From: DASREM01 sp035652095
GTDB lineage: Bacteria > Acidobacteriota > Terriglobia > Terriglobales > Acidobacteriaceae
Direction of reading: 5' to 3'
NCBI GenBank assembly: GCA_035652095.1
Contig: DASREM010000053.1
Location: 124,001-188,000 of the forward strand
Length of the DNA stretch: 64,000 bases
Position numbers and translations under genes: made by a program. Positions 36,651 through 46,084 of this stretch are shown one piece after another. The notes beneath the pieces are model-generated. The model did no database searches. It was given only the letters and a program-made list of their open reading frames with translations, and was not told where the DNA came from. Each line of letters opens with the position of its first letter. The stretch's first letter is position 1.

Positions 36651-37313
36651 ATGATTCGCTGCAAGGCATTGTTGTTTGACATGGATGGCGTGCTTATCGA
36701 TTCGACCCCGGCGGTGGCACGCGTGTGGGGACGTTGGGCAGTTGAACACGGGTTCGACCCAGCGCAGGTGATTGCCAAGGCCCACGGGCGTCCCAGCCTG
36801 ATGAATGTTCGGGAATACCTGCCGAATGCAGACCATGAAGTCGAGAATCGCAGGGTCGAACAAATGGAAAAGGAAGATCTCGAAGGCGTAATTCCACTTC
36901 CGGGGGCATTGGAATTACTGAACAGCCTGCCATCGGACCGGTGGACGATCGTCACCTCGGCTACCCGAGCACTGGCGGAAGTGCGACTGAGGGCGGCGGG
37001 CGTCCCGGCCCCGCGATCCATGGTGACGGCGACGGACATTCGGAATGGCAAACCGCATCCCGAGCCTTACCAGCGAGCCGCGGATGTGCTCGGATATGCC
37101 GGGCCGGATTGCGTCGTGGTGGAGGATGCAGCTTCTGGAATTCGATCGGGAAAGGCAGCGGGCGCGCGAGTCATCGCGTTCCCAACCACGGTGAACGAGT
37201 CGGCGTTGCGCCAAGCCGGGCCGGACTGGATTGTGCGGAATTGCGCGGACATCCGCGCTGCCTTTGTCGACGGCTTCTTGCAGCTCACGCTGTCGGGCGT
37301 TACGTCATTCTAG
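36651..37313 (+). CDS. HAD-family sugar/glycerol phosphatase-like hydrolase
   Basis: The 220-residue protein begins MIRCKALLFDMDGVLIDST, with nucleophile and acid Asp of HAD motif I (DMDGV). It has motif II (IVTSATRALAE), motif III (Lys in NGKPHPEPY) and motif IV (CVVVEDAASGI). The cap region is of the beta-phosphoglucomutase/GPP type, so small sugar or glycerol phosphates are likely substrates. AGGGA supports this ATG; an ATG at 36630 in frame is an alternative. Confidence 0.87.
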   Translation: MIRCKALLFDMDGVLIDSTPAVARVWGRWAVEHGFDPAQVIAKAHGRPSLMNVREYLPNADHEVENRRVEQMEKEDLEGVIPLPGALELLNSLPSDRWTIVTSATRALAEVRLRAAGVPAPRSMVTATDIRNGKPHPEPYQRAADVLGYAGPDCVVVEDAASGIRSGKAAGARVIAFPTTVNESALRQAGPDWIVRNCADIRAAFVDGFLQLTLSGVTSF

Positions 37314-37380
37314 AGCTCTCACTCCGGATTCACTGAAAATTCTGGGATGACAAGCAATCGAGAAGCTGCTCAGTTGCAGA

Positions 37381-40194
37381 TCAAGGCGTCTGAGGCCGGG
37401 ATGGACCAGGCTTGGAGACTGCGGCCAGCAGCGCTTTGAAACGGCTGTCGTCCCGCAGTCCCGCCAGGTCTTCGTCCGCTCGCATGTGGTCGGCATCCTT
37501 GTACCCTTTATTCACGGCTGTAGTCAGGTATTGAAGAGCATTGTCGCGATCATGGGCAGCAAGCGCGACACAGGCGAATCCGTACCAGGCGAAGGGAAGC
37601 GTTGGGGGCTGCGTCTTGTCGAGTCTCGCGAGTGTGTCAGTGAACAGCTTCTGGGCCTCGCGGTAGCGATGATCGTAGGCGAGCGCCATGCCCAGGTATT
37701 GAAGCGTGCTAATGGGATCGGCATGTTCCGGACCGAGGACCCGAATCTGGCTCTCGAGTGACTTTCGGGCCAGGGTTTCAGCCTCGCGGTAGCGATGCTG
37801 GGCCATCAGAAGTCTTGCAAGCATCGCCTGGCTTGCCAAAGCATCGGGATCGTCGGGACCGAGAACTCGGAACTGGGCCTCGGCTGTTTCCCGGAACAGC
37901 TTTTCGGACTCGGCGAGATGGCCTTCGTGGAACAGGACTTCCGCCAGGTTGTATTTCGAGAGCAGCACGTCGGTGTGCTCGGGGGAAAGGGTACGCTCGC
38001 GGACCGCGAGCACCTGGCGATGCAACTTCTCGGCATCGGAGTAGTGGCCGGAGTTGGAGAGTATGTTGGCCAGGCCTTCCGAAGCCCGGACGGTGTAGGG
38101 ATGGTTGGGTCCCAAGGTACGCTGCTCGATCTCGAGGGCTTTGCGGTAGAGGGTTTCGGCCTCGGCCGTGCGACCTTCGCCGTGGCTGAGATTGTTGGCC
38201 AGAGTCACCATGGTATCGGTCGTGTCCGGATGCTCGGGGCCCAACACGCGTTCCTCGGCGGCAAGATCGTCGCGGTACAGTTTTTCGGCCTCCAGGTAGC
38301 GGCCCTGTTCCTGGACTTTGTTCGCCAGGTTGTGGGTGGTCGCGATGGTGAGAGGATGGTCGGGCCCGAGCACGCGCAGTTCGATGTCCAGCGTCTTGCG
38401 ATACATCTGCTCCGCTTCGGCCAAGTTGCCTTCCTGGCTGACTGTTCCGGCCAGGTTTGACATGGACCGCAGGGTGGGCAGGCTCTCAGGCCCAAAAACG
38501 CGGCTGCGCATCTCAACCAGATCGCGCTGCAGCGTCACCGCCTCTTTATATTGACCTTCTTTTTCGAGGATCACGGACAAGTAGTCCATAGTCTCGAGGG
38601 TGAGAGGATCTTCCGCGCCGAGGACTCGCCTCTGCGTGGCGAGGGTGGCGCGAGTCAGTTTTTCCGCTTCGCTATCGTGGCCCTCGCGATCGAGAATCCA
38701 TCCCAGCTGGGTTTGCGACCTCAAAGTCTTGGGATTCTCCGGGCCGTACCTGCGTTGGCGAGTGGCGAGCGCGGCGCTGGCCAGTTCGTGAGCACGGGAG
38801 AAAAGCCCAAGATTGGTGTAGGTGCGGGCCATAGTTTCCATCAGGTCGGACTGAACTTCCGGGTCTTGCGACAAGCCGGCAGCGATCTCTTTGGAAGACT
38901 TGTCGAGAATCTCGCGCGCAGTCACGGTATTTCCGCGGGCTTCATTGGGATCGGAAACTTGGAACATGCCAACCATGAAGTCGGTGATGCGGCTGGCGCG
39001 ATCGCGCTCGCGAGTGATGCGCCTCACCTGCAGAAACTCGGTGATACCAAAGCCCAGGAGCAGCAGAAACACGCCGAGCGCAACGCCGACCGCGGCGCGG
39101 TGACGCTGCACGTATTTCTGAACGCGATACGCGGTGGAAGCCGCGCGCGCTATCACGGGCTCGTTGTTCAGAAAGCGCTGAACATCGGCGGCAAGCTCCG
39201 AGGGAGTTCCATAACGGCGGGCACGATTTTTCTCCAACGCCTTGAGGACAATCCAGTCGAGGTCGCCGCGGAGCAGGCTGGCCAGTTGCTTGGGGCTGGT
39301 GTTGCGATTGCCGGCGACGCGGGTGGAAGTTTCCGAGTCCGATCCCAAGCGTGTGCTGGGACTCGGAGGATCATCCTCGCGCAGTTCGCGCAGCACCTGG
39401 TCCACGGGTTTCTTCCGCCACTTTTCGGGATCGAATGGCGGCGCTCCGGCGAGCAGTTCGTAGAGAATCACTCCCAGCGAATAAACGTCACTGCGGGTGT
39501 CAATGTCGGTGCAGGTGGGGTCGGCTTGCTCCGGACTCATGTAACCCGGCGTGCCCACCATTCCGCCGATGCGAGTCACGTTGGTCTCGGCGGTTGCGTG
39601 CTCCGAGAGGGCCTTGGCAATACCGAAGTCGATAATGCGGGGCAAGGGCTTCCCGTCGAGTTCAAGCACCAGCACGTTGGAAGGCTTCAGGTCGCGATGA
39701 ATGATGGCCTTCTGATGGGCGTGCTGGACGCCTTCGCAAACCCTGACGAACAACTCCAGGCGCTCGCGCGTGGTGAGTTTCTTCTGATCGCAATAGGTAG
39801 TGATGGGCAGCCCCGGGACATACTCCATCACAAAATAAGGCTGGCCTTCAGGAGTGGAGTCGGCATCGAGGACCTTGGCAATGGTGGGGTGATCCATGAT
39901 TGCCAAGGCCTGACGCTCGATGTTGAAGCGCTGCAAAGCCGAGCCATCGTAGCGGCTGGCCCGAATGATTTTGAGGGCGACATTGCGGACAACCGGTTCG
40001 GTCTGCTCGGCGAGCCATACTTGTCCCATACCGCCTTCGCCAAGCTTGCTCAGCAGGCGATAACGTCCGATTGAACCCAGACTGGCTAGCTCGGGCGAAG
40101 TCGCCGCCGAGGGCAGCGTAGCCTGTAATTCAGAATTGTTTTCTGAGCTGCGTTTTCTGGCGGATCCGGGCTTGTCCTGTGCAGACACATTCAT
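37381..40194 (-). CDS. Membrane Ser/Thr protein kinase with tetratricopeptide repeats
   Basis: The 937-residue protein has a bacterial Hanks-type kinase domain at about 44-345: LGEGGMGQVW, ATP Lys75 (VALK), HRDLKPSN (167-174), DFG (189-191) and GTPGYMSPEQ. A single transmembrane span (about 367-386) puts the rest outside the cytoplasm. About ten 42-residue TPRs of the kinesin-light-chain type follow (repeats such as LGPDHPLTI, LGPEHPDTT, LGPNHPYTV). The final part is also helical. Such kinases are frequent in Acidobacteria and Planctomycetes. The ligand of the TPR domain is unknown. The GPEHP-type DNA repeat is coding, not a CRISPR. Confidence 0.92.
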   Translation of the reverse strand: MNVSAQDKPGSARKRSSENNSELQATLPSAATSPELASLGSIGRYRLLSKLGEGGMGQVWLAEQTEPVVRNVALKIIRASRYDGSALQRFNIERQALAIMDHPTIAKVLDADSTPEGQPYFVMEYVPGLPITTYCDQKKLTTRERLELFVRVCEGVQHAHQKAIIHRDLKPSNVLVLELDGKPLPRIIDFGIAKALSEHATAETNVTRIGGMVGTPGYMSPEQADPTCTDIDTRSDVYSLGVILYELLAGAPPFDPEKWRKKPVDQVLRELREDDPPSPSTRLGSDSETSTRVAGNRNTSPKQLASLLRGDLDWIVLKALEKNRARRYGTPSELAADVQRFLNNEPVIARAASTAYRVQKYVQRHRAAVGVALGVFLLLLGFGITEFLQVRRITRERDRASRITDFMVGMFQVSDPNEARGNTVTAREILDKSSKEIAAGLSQDPEVQSDLMETMARTYTNLGLFSRAHELASAALATRQRRYGPENPKTLRSQTQLGWILDREGHDSEAEKLTRATLATQRRVLGAEDPLTLETMDYLSVILEKEGQYKEAVTLQRDLVEMRSRVFGPESLPTLRSMSNLAGTVSQEGNLAEAEQMYRKTLDIELRVLGPDHPLTIATTHNLANKVQEQGRYLEAEKLYRDDLAAEERVLGPEHPDTTDTMVTLANNLSHGEGRTAEAETLYRKALEIEQRTLGPNHPYTVRASEGLANILSNSGHYSDAEKLHRQVLAVRERTLSPEHTDVLLSKYNLAEVLFHEGHLAESEKLFRETAEAQFRVLGPDDPDALASQAMLARLLMAQHRYREAETLARKSLESQIRVLGPEHADPISTLQYLGMALAYDHRYREAQKLFTDTLARLDKTQPPTLPFAWYGFACVALAAHDRDNALQYLTTAVNKGYKDADHMRADEDLAGLRDDSRFKALLAAVSKPGPSRPQTP

Positions 40195-40309
40195 CCCCAG
40201 TGCGGGTGAGTTTTGCTGCTAAGGGTAGCACGCGGGCGAGGTGGTTCGAAGGCGAAGCGACTGCGAAAATCAGCCCTCACGCCAGCGCTGAATCCGGACT
40301 TGCAGGCGG

Positions 40310-40714
40310 CTACAAAGCGGGAGTCTGAACCAGAGTTCCCTGGTGGAACAGGATCTTCCAGCCGTTCGCAGTGCGCTGCCAGATGGTGGAGCGCTGGGTT
40401 TTCCTCGTATGATCCTGGATTAACACGTAAGTGAGCAGGTAAATGTCTGGACTCAATGGGCGGCAATGAAAGCCGGAGGCTTCCCACACGTCAGGTTGCG
40501 GATGCGCATAGCGTTGTTCCAGGATCGCTAAGACATACTCCCGGCTGTAACGCTGACCAGAGGCGCCGATCTCCCAGAAGTCTGGCGAGGTCATGTTTTC
40601 GAAATCGGCTCGAGTCGTGCCAAATTCCGGACGATGGAAGATCGGCTCGCGCCTGACCAACTCCTGCAACACTTCGCGCAACCCCGGATCGGTCGTGAGG
40701 ACGGGCTCAGTCAT
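40310..40714 (-). CDS. NTF2-like (DUF4440/SnoaL-type) protein
   Basis: Start at MTEPVLTT gives 134 residues of alpha+beta type with the family's layout. An N-terminal helix (LREVLQELVRREPIFHRP) is followed by VLAILEQRYAHPQ and beta strands ending in TIWQRTANGWKILFHQGTLV, a hallmark of the DUF4440 group. Members include enzymes and stress-related proteins; no catalytic residues can be assigned. It follows the SDR gene by 19 bp on the same strand and may share its transcript. Confidence 0.75.
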   Translation of the reverse strand: MTEPVLTTDPGLREVLQELVRREPIFHRPEFGTTRADFENMTSPDFWEIGASGQRYSREYVLAILEQRYAHPQPDVWEASGFHCRPLSPDIYLLTYVLIQDHTRKTQRSTIWQRTANGWKILFHQGTLVQTPAL

Positions 40715-40733
40715 ATTGTGATGATAGGCGGAG

Positions 40734-41477
40734 TTACGCGCAATAGCCTCCATCCACCAACAAGCTTGCCCCGGTGATGAAGCTCGCCGCAGGGCTGGCG
40801 AGGAATGCGACGAAATTGGCGACCTCTTCCGGTTGGGCGTAGCGCTGGAGCGCCACGTTTTGCACGGTGCTGGGCGCGCCGGGCCCGTGCGCCGGATTCA
40901 TGTCCGTGTCCGTGGGGCCGGGTTGAACGTTATTGACAGTGATGCCTCGCGGTCCGAGGTCACGGGCGAGAGCTTTGGTGAACCCGACGACAGCGGCCTT
41001 GGTCAGGGCGTACACCGACCCGCCCTGAAACGCCACGCGATCGCTGTTGCAGCTTCCGATATGGATGATGCGCCCGCCGTCGCGCATGTGACGGACCGCT
41101 TCTTGCGTCGCCACAAACATGCCTTTGATGTTCACTGCGATCATCTTTTCGAAGGCGTCGAAAGGGAACTGATCGATGGGGGCGACGACCAGCGCTCCAG
41201 CATTGTTTACCAGGACGTCGAGGCGGCCGAAGGCCTCTACGGTCTTGGTAACCGCGGCGCGAGTGGAAGCCTGGTCGGCTGCATCGGCCTGGATCGCGAG
41301 CGCTCTACCGCCGGCGGTTTCGATGCTCGTGACGGTGGAGTTGGCCTTTTCAGGGGAGGAATTGAAGGTGAGAGCAACCGCGGCCCCGTCCTGAGCAAGC
41401 CGGAGTGCGATGGCGGCGCCGATGCCGCGTGCTCCGCCGGTGACGAGAGCGGTTTTGCCAGCGAGTTTGTTGGTCAT
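40734..41477 (-). CDS. Short-chain dehydrogenase/reductase
   Basis: The 247-residue enzyme has the cofactor motif TGGARGIG, the NNAG motif, the catalytic Ser in IGSCNSD and YxxxK as YALTK, and ends in the classical GASLLVDGGYCA. It is of the FabG-like classical SDR group and should use NAD(P)H to reduce or oxidise a carbonyl or alcohol. The specific substrate cannot be predicted. Clustered only with the NTF2-like gene. Confidence 0.92.
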   Translation of the reverse strand: MTNKLAGKTALVTGGARGIGAAIALRLAQDGAAVALTFNSSPEKANSTVTSIETAGGRALAIQADAADQASTRAAVTKTVEAFGRLDVLVNNAGALVVAPIDQFPFDAFEKMIAVNIKGMFVATQEAVRHMRDGGRIIHIGSCNSDRVAFQGGSVYALTKAAVVGFTKALARDLGPRGITVNNVQPGPTDTDMNPAHGPGAPSTVQNVALQRYAQPEEVANFVAFLASPAASFITGASLLVDGGYCA

Positions 41478-41664
41478 ACATTCTCCGGGAAAGAAGTAGT
41501 GTCTAGCAAAGATTGGTTAGGAAAGTAAAAAGCTTCAAAGTTTCGAGCGGACAGTAAAACTACTGGCACGAAAATCAAGAGGGGCTTGTCGGATGGGGAG
41601 CGAGCAAATGAGATCTCATGTGCTCGATGGAGGGAATCTCTTTTCGAACCGGTAACGAATTGTC

Positions 41665-41741
41665 TGGCGCGCCCGGAGAGATTCGAACTCCCGACCTATT
41701 GCTCCGGAGGCAATCGCTCTATCCAGCTGAGCTACGGGCGC
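41665..41741 (-). tRNA. tRNA-Arg (anticodon CCG)
   Basis: The minus strand folds as a full cloverleaf. Its acceptor stem is GCGCCCG paired with CGGGCGC, the D arm has AGCTCAGCTGGATAGAGC, the anticodon loop is CTCCGGA (anticodon CCG) and the T arm carries GGTTCGAA-type TTCGAATC. The discriminator is G and the 3' CCA is encoded (77 nt with CCA). It reads CGG. A promoter lies just upstream. Confidence 0.95.
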
Positions 41742-41756
41742 GCTCGCGGTGTTTCC

Positions 41757-41785
41757 AGTTTACATGTGGGCCTGGTGCCGATCAA
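41757..41785 (-). promoter_or_regulatory. Promoter of tRNA-Arg
   Basis: On the minus strand TTGATC (41785-41780) and TAAACT (41762-41757) are 17 bp apart and lie directly before the tRNA, placing the start near 41750. Both boxes match the consensus at four of six positions. Confidence 0.5.
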
Positions 41786-41887
41786 TGCGGCGGATCTGCG
41801 CAGGGAGTTTCCGGGCAGCAAACCGGCAGACGAACTGTGTTGCATACGATCGACGAATTCAGCCAGATGACACAAGCGACAGAGCAA

Positions 41888-42223
41888 CTACCAGCGATCG
41901 CGCCCACCACCCCCGCCGCCGCGCCCACCGCGGCCGCCGCGCCCGCCACGATCTCCACCACCGCCCGGTCCGCGTTCGGCCTTCGGACGCGCTTCGTTGA
42001 TATTCAGGGTGCGTCCGCTCAGTTGCGATCCATTCAGAGCTGCGATCGCTTTCTCTCCATCTTCGTCGCTCGACATCTCGACGAAACCGAACCCACGCGA
42101 GCGGCCGGTTTCGCGGTCAGTAAGAATGCTCACGCGATCGACCTGTCCGTAGGGCTCGAACAATTGACGTAATTCATCTTCCGACGTGTTGAACGACAAA
42201 TTCCCAACGAAAATGTTCTTCAA
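41888..42223 (-). CDS. Glycine-rich RRM RNA-binding protein
   Basis: The 111-residue protein has one RNA-recognition motif at 1-80, with RNP2 (IFVGNL) and RNP1 (RGFGFVEM) intact, followed by a tail rich in Gly and Arg (GGRGGRGG repeats). This is the layout of bacterial cold-induced Rbp proteins, which bind RNA and may assist folding or translation under stress. The tail is encoded by GC-rich repeats, which also open a long frame on the opposite strand that I reject. Confidence 0.93.
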   Translation of the reverse strand: MKNIFVGNLSFNTSEDELRQLFEPYGQVDRVSILTDRETGRSRGFGFVEMSSDEDGEKAIAALNGSQLSGRTLNINEARPKAERGPGGGGDRGGRGGRGGRGGGGGGRDRW

Positions 42224-42373
42224 GCGAGTTGCCTCTCAGTGAGCTATCTGAGTGTGGGCTGACTTCGGCGGGAATGCAAGGGCAGGTTTGCCGCGCTTGC
42301 CGGAGTTGGCGAACAGTCAAATGCGGACGAAGTATAGCAGGAATGCTGAAATTGGGAAGGAAAACGGAGCGAT

Positions 42374-42595
42374 CTAACAGTCGTCGACTGTCCAGAATTT
42401 TCCAGAACGGTAACCCAGCCGAAGCACCCGATTCCGGGGGTCATGTTTCTTGTCGCAATTAGGGCAAGCCAAGAAGCGGCTCCAGCGGCTGCCGTGCTGA
42501 TCATAGCCGGGAGCCACGGAGAAGGTCGTACCGCAGCTGCAGGGGACCAGGTAAACATTGACCGGCAGGTCGGGTTTAGACGCCTTCGGGGGCAC
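42374..42595 (-). CDS. Small zinc-ribbon-like protein abutting typA
   Basis: The GTG start directly follows the typA stop (TGAGTG), so the two are likely translated together. The 73-residue product contains PCSCG and, about 25 residues later, CPNCDKKH, four cysteines suited to bind one zinc. No known family name comes to mind. It may be a small accessory to translation, but that is only suggested by position. Confidence 0.6.
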   Translation of the reverse strand: MPPKASKPDLPVNVYLVPCSCGTTFSVAPGYDQHGSRWSRFLACPNCDKKHDPRNRVLRLGYRSGKFWTVDDC

Positions 42596-44419
42596 TCAGG
42601 CTTCCTCTACCGTGGCCAGCGAACTCTTCTTGCGGCGGTTGGATTGCAAGATTTTCTTCCTCAGCCGCAATGACTTAGGGGTGATTTCGACGAACTCGTC
42701 GTCGGCGATAAATTCGATGGCCTGCTCCAGGTTCAACTGCCGGAAGGGCACCAGGCGAATGGCTTCGTCGGCCGTGGAGGCGCGCATGTTGGTCAGCTTC
42801 TTTTCGCGGACCACATTGACGTCGAGGTCGTTATCCTTGGCATTTTCGCCGATGATCATGCCTTCGTAGACGTCCACGCCGGGGCCTACGAACAACTCGC
42901 CGCGCTCCTGCAATCCCCAAAGAGCATAGGAGGTCGTAATGCCGCCGCGGTCGGCGACGAGCGCGCCGGTCAGGCGATGCGGAATCTCGCCTTGCCACTC
43001 GACATAGCCGTCGAACAAGGCGTTCATGACGATGGTGCCGCGGGTATCGGTGAGCAATTGGCTGCGCAAGCCGATCAGCCCACGGCTGGGCACGCGGAAC
43101 TCGATGCGCACGCGCCCGTAGCCGTGATTGTGCATGTTGACGACTTCGGCCTTGCGCGTCCCCAGCTGTTCCATCACGACTCCGACAAAGCCTTCGGGGA
43201 TGTCCACGGTGAGGTGCTCGACCGGTTCCATCAGCTTGCCATCCACACGCTTGGTGACGATCTCGGGTTTGCCGACCATCAACTCGTAGCCTTCGCGGCG
43301 CATCATCTCAATGAGGATGGAGAGTTGCAGCTCTCCGCGGCCCATGACCTTAAAAGCATCGGTGGAGCCGGTGTCTTCCACGCGCAGCGAGACGTTGGTG
43401 AGCAGTTCCTTGTCGAGACGCTCGCGCAGATTGCGCGAAGTGACATACGTGCCTTCCTTGCCGGCGAAGGGCGAGTTGTTGACGGTGAACAGAATGGCGA
43501 TAGTGGGCTCGTCAATGGCGATGTGCGGCAAGGGCGCGGGGTGCTCGACGTCGGTGATGGTCTCGCCGATGGTGATGCCCTCGACACCGGCAATCGCCAC
43601 GATGTCGCCTAACTCGGTTTCGGTGATATCGGTGCGCTTCAGCCCGGCGAAGGAGAAGAGTTTCGTGATCTTGGTTTTGTGGAGGGTCCCGTCCAGCTTG
43701 GCGATGGCAACTTCTTCGCCGGTAAACATTTTTCCGTTGAACACGCGCGCGATGGCAAGCCGCCCCAGGTAGTCGCTATAGTCGAGGTTCGCGACCAGGA
43801 TCTGCAGAGGACCATTGATGTCGCCCGCTGGTGGCGGAATGGTTTTTACGATGGCGTCAAACAAGGGGCGCAGATCTTCGCCGCCACCTTTGATGTTGGT
43901 GGAAGCGGTGCCGGTCTTGGCGTTGGTATAGAGGACGGGGAACTCGAGTTGATTCTCGTGAGCATCGAGATCAATGAACAAGTCATAGATCTCGTTCAGC
44001 ACTTCCTGCGGGCGCGCGTCGGCACGGTCGATCTTATTAATCACTACGATCGGAGGCAGCTTTGCTTCCAGCGCCTTGCCAAGAACATACCGGGTTTGGG
44101 GGAGCGGGCCTTCGCTGGCGTCCACCAGCAGCATGACGCCGTCCACCATCTTGAGCGCACGCTCCACTTCGCCACCAAAGTCACTGTGGCCGGGCGTATC
44201 CACGATATTGATTTTGATGTCGTGGTAAAAGATCGCGGTGTTCTTGGCCAGAATGGTGATGCCGCGTTCGCGCTCAAGCTCGTTGGAATCCATCACCCGT
44301 TCGACGACGGCTTCGTTGGCGCGGAAGGTGCCGCTCTGCTTGAGCATGGCGTCCACCAGCGTGGTCTTGCCGTGGTCTACGTGGGCGATGATGGCGATGT
44401 TGCGAATACCTGAACTCAA
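42596..44419 (-). CDS. typA: Ribosome-associated GTPase TypA/BipA
   Basis: The 607-residue translation-factor GTPase starts at a TTG codon (AGGA about ten bases upstream) and has G1 AHVDHGKTTLVDAML, G2/switch region RGITILAKN, G3 DTPGHSDFGGEVER and G4 NKIDR. EF-G-like domains and the family-specific C-terminal domain follow. TypA binds ribosomes and is needed for growth under stress and for large-subunit assembly at low temperature. Length is typical. Confidence 0.97.
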   Translation of the reverse strand: MSSGIRNIAIIAHVDHGKTTLVDAMLKQSGTFRANEAVVERVMDSNELERERGITILAKNTAIFYHDIKINIVDTPGHSDFGGEVERALKMVDGVMLLVDASEGPLPQTRYVLGKALEAKLPPIVVINKIDRADARPQEVLNEIYDLFIDLDAHENQLEFPVLYTNAKTGTASTNIKGGGEDLRPLFDAIVKTIPPPAGDINGPLQILVANLDYSDYLGRLAIARVFNGKMFTGEEVAIAKLDGTLHKTKITKLFSFAGLKRTDITETELGDIVAIAGVEGITIGETITDVEHPAPLPHIAIDEPTIAILFTVNNSPFAGKEGTYVTSRNLRERLDKELLTNVSLRVEDTGSTDAFKVMGRGELQLSILIEMMRREGYELMVGKPEIVTKRVDGKLMEPVEHLTVDIPEGFVGVVMEQLGTRKAEVVNMHNHGYGRVRIEFRVPSRGLIGLRSQLLTDTRGTIVMNALFDGYVEWQGEIPHRLTGALVADRGGITTSYALWGLQERGELFVGPGVDVYEGMIIGENAKDNDLDVNVVREKKLTNMRASTADEAIRLVPFRQLNLEQAIEFIADDEFVEITPKSLRLRKKILQSNRRKKSSLATVEEA

Positions 44420-44495
44420 AGTGCCGGGATCCTTTCGGAAGTGCGCGAACGCATCTCTACCACTTTACTATGCCGGGACGGATTGGGGGTCCTAT

Positions 44496-46022
44496 TCAGC
44501 CCGCGACAGCGACGGTCTTTGGCTTTGCGGGCTTGCCGGCAAGCCGTGCTTCCAGTTCGTGCACCGCGCGCTGGGCGGCGCGAACGCCTCCACCGGTGGA
44601 AGATACCGGTCCTTCGCAGTCGGTGTTTGCAAAGAAAATACGGTCGAACGGCTGGCGGACGAGCGGCTGCACCTGCGTAAAGACGCCGGGAGCGGACTTA
44701 TAGAGAGGATGCCCGCGGCGGTAAAGGTGCACTTCAAGGGGATCAAGGTTTGATCCGGGAAAGAGATTCTGGAAATCGTGCAGCACGGCTTCGGCGATCT
44801 TGCGGCACCCAGGTTCGGTGAGCAGATAGCCTCGGTCGTCTTCTACCATGGGAGTGTAGAAGCTCAGGATGTTGAACTTCTGTTTATAGCCGGGCTGGTT
44901 GCGAACTACCCAGTCCGCGACAACGAAATCCGTGAACTTGTTTCCCGGACACCATGTGTCATAGCCCTTATTGAAGACTGGCTTGTCAAAGATGAGGTTC
45001 ACCACGGGATAAGGGATGTAGTGAATCTGGTGCATGGCGTCGGCCTGCTTTTCGGGAAGGCCTTCGACAATGCGCCGGGTAATGAACTTCGGGGTGGCCA
45101 TGATGACAGCTTTGGCCGCGACGGTTTTGAGTTCTCCGCTGTGCACGAAGGTGACCTGGGCTGAATCCTTTTGCTGCGAGACGGAGACGATGGTGGCGCC
45201 GGCCTGCATGCGGTCTCCGAGTTGCGGGCGCAGAAGGTCGGCGAGCTTTTTTGTGATGGCGCCGAGACCGCCCGGCCAGGTGTAACGATCGTCGGCACGC
45301 GAAGCTCCCGCGATCGCGTGCAGTTCGTTGATGCCAATCCAGGCGGCAGTTTCTTCAGTCGCGGCACCCCAGTTGGAGGGGCCGTAGTTGTCCCACCATT
45401 GCTTTACCTCCGCGGGATACCCGGCGAAGAAACTGGAGAAGGGAAGGTCGTAGAGCTCCTTCCCGCGAGTCTTGAGATTGACTGCCAGCATGTCTTTTCT
45501 GAATTTCTTGAAGCCCTCGCGAACCGCGGGAGGGTAGGGAAGATTCTCGAGTCCCTCGCCCCAGGTGTCGGCAACAAATTCGCCTTTTACGATCGTGCCA
45601 TCCCAATTATTTACAGGCAGGGGTTCGAGGCCAATTTCCTTTGCGAAGTGGTAGGCAACCTCGCTCTTTTCGAGGAACGCGGCTCCGGCCGCGTAGGCCT
45701 CGCCCTGATAATCCAACCGATAGGCGTTGCCTCCCCAGTGAGGTTCCTTCTCCAGAATGAGAACATCGCGGTGACGCAGCATGTAGGCAGCACTCAAGCC
45801 GCTGACGCCGCCGCCAACGATAACGACGTCGCGGCGCGCGGAAACCGGGGGCCGGGTGAAGACTTTCCCGTCGCGAACCTGGTGGCAGATGCGGTTGTCT
45901 TCTCCTTCCACGACGGGCTTGTTCTCCGCGGGAGAGGCGAGCAGCGCTGTATCGATCGGGCAGCCGGCAGCGATGCTTCCGGCGACAACGAACTTAATAA
46001 AGTCTCTTCGGTTGGTGGTCAT
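44496..46022 (-). CDS. Tat-exported FAD-dependent amine oxidase (spermidine-dehydrogenase-like)
   Basis: The ATG at 46022 gives 508 residues with a twin-arginine signal (TTNRRDFIKFVVAGS). The FAD-binding GGGVSGLSAAYML and the following LEKEPHWGGNAYRL belong to the NAD(P)-binding/amine-oxidase family. The C-terminus has the second FAD segment (FFANTDCEGPVSSTGGGVRAA). Family members oxidise amines or desaturate lipids and carotenoids. The next genes encode a Pot-type polyamine importer, so a periplasmic polyamine oxidase or dehydrogenase is plausible; specificity is inferred. The precursor is probably folded and cofactor-loaded before export. Confidence 0.78.
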   Translation of the reverse strand: MTTNRRDFIKFVVAGSIAAGCPIDTALLASPAENKPVVEGEDNRICHQVRDGKVFTRPPVSARRDVVIVGGGVSGLSAAYMLRHRDVLILEKEPHWGGNAYRLDYQGEAYAAGAAFLEKSEVAYHFAKEIGLEPLPVNNWDGTIVKGEFVADTWGEGLENLPYPPAVREGFKKFRKDMLAVNLKTRGKELYDLPFSSFFAGYPAEVKQWWDNYGPSNWGAATEETAAWIGINELHAIAGASRADDRYTWPGGLGAITKKLADLLRPQLGDRMQAGATIVSVSQQKDSAQVTFVHSGELKTVAAKAVIMATPKFITRRIVEGLPEKQADAMHQIHYIPYPVVNLIFDKPVFNKGYDTWCPGNKFTDFVVADWVVRNQPGYKQKFNILSFYTPMVEDDRGYLLTEPGCRKIAEAVLHDFQNLFPGSNLDPLEVHLYRRGHPLYKSAPGVFTQVQPLVRQPFDRIFFANTDCEGPVSSTGGGVRAAQRAVHELEARLAGKPAKPKTVAVAG

Positions 46023-46084
46023 AATTTTCTCGTGTACCACCGTGGTGGCGGAGGCTTTCGGCCAGCGCGACGCCGGCGGTTCGT

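Noticed and set aside
36494..36679. Small open frame of 61 codons between the radical SAM and HAD genes, considered as a precursor peptide
   Set aside because: It overlaps the HAD gene, has no good ribosome-binding site and shows no leader/core features such as Cys, Gly or Ser repeats.
37760..38900. Regularly spaced repeats suggestive of a CRISPR array
   Set aside because: The roughly 126-bp period encodes 42-residue TPR units inside an uninterrupted gene. The units vary, and spacers and palindromic repeats are missing.
38551..40074. A 507-codon open frame opposite the Ser/Thr kinase
   Set aside because: The kinase signatures on the other strand are complete; this frame is a by-product of codon bias.
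41618..42172. Open frame of 184 codons opposite the RRM gene and tRNA
   Set aside because: It crosses the tRNA and mirrors the Gly-rich tail of the RRM protein; no start context or domain.
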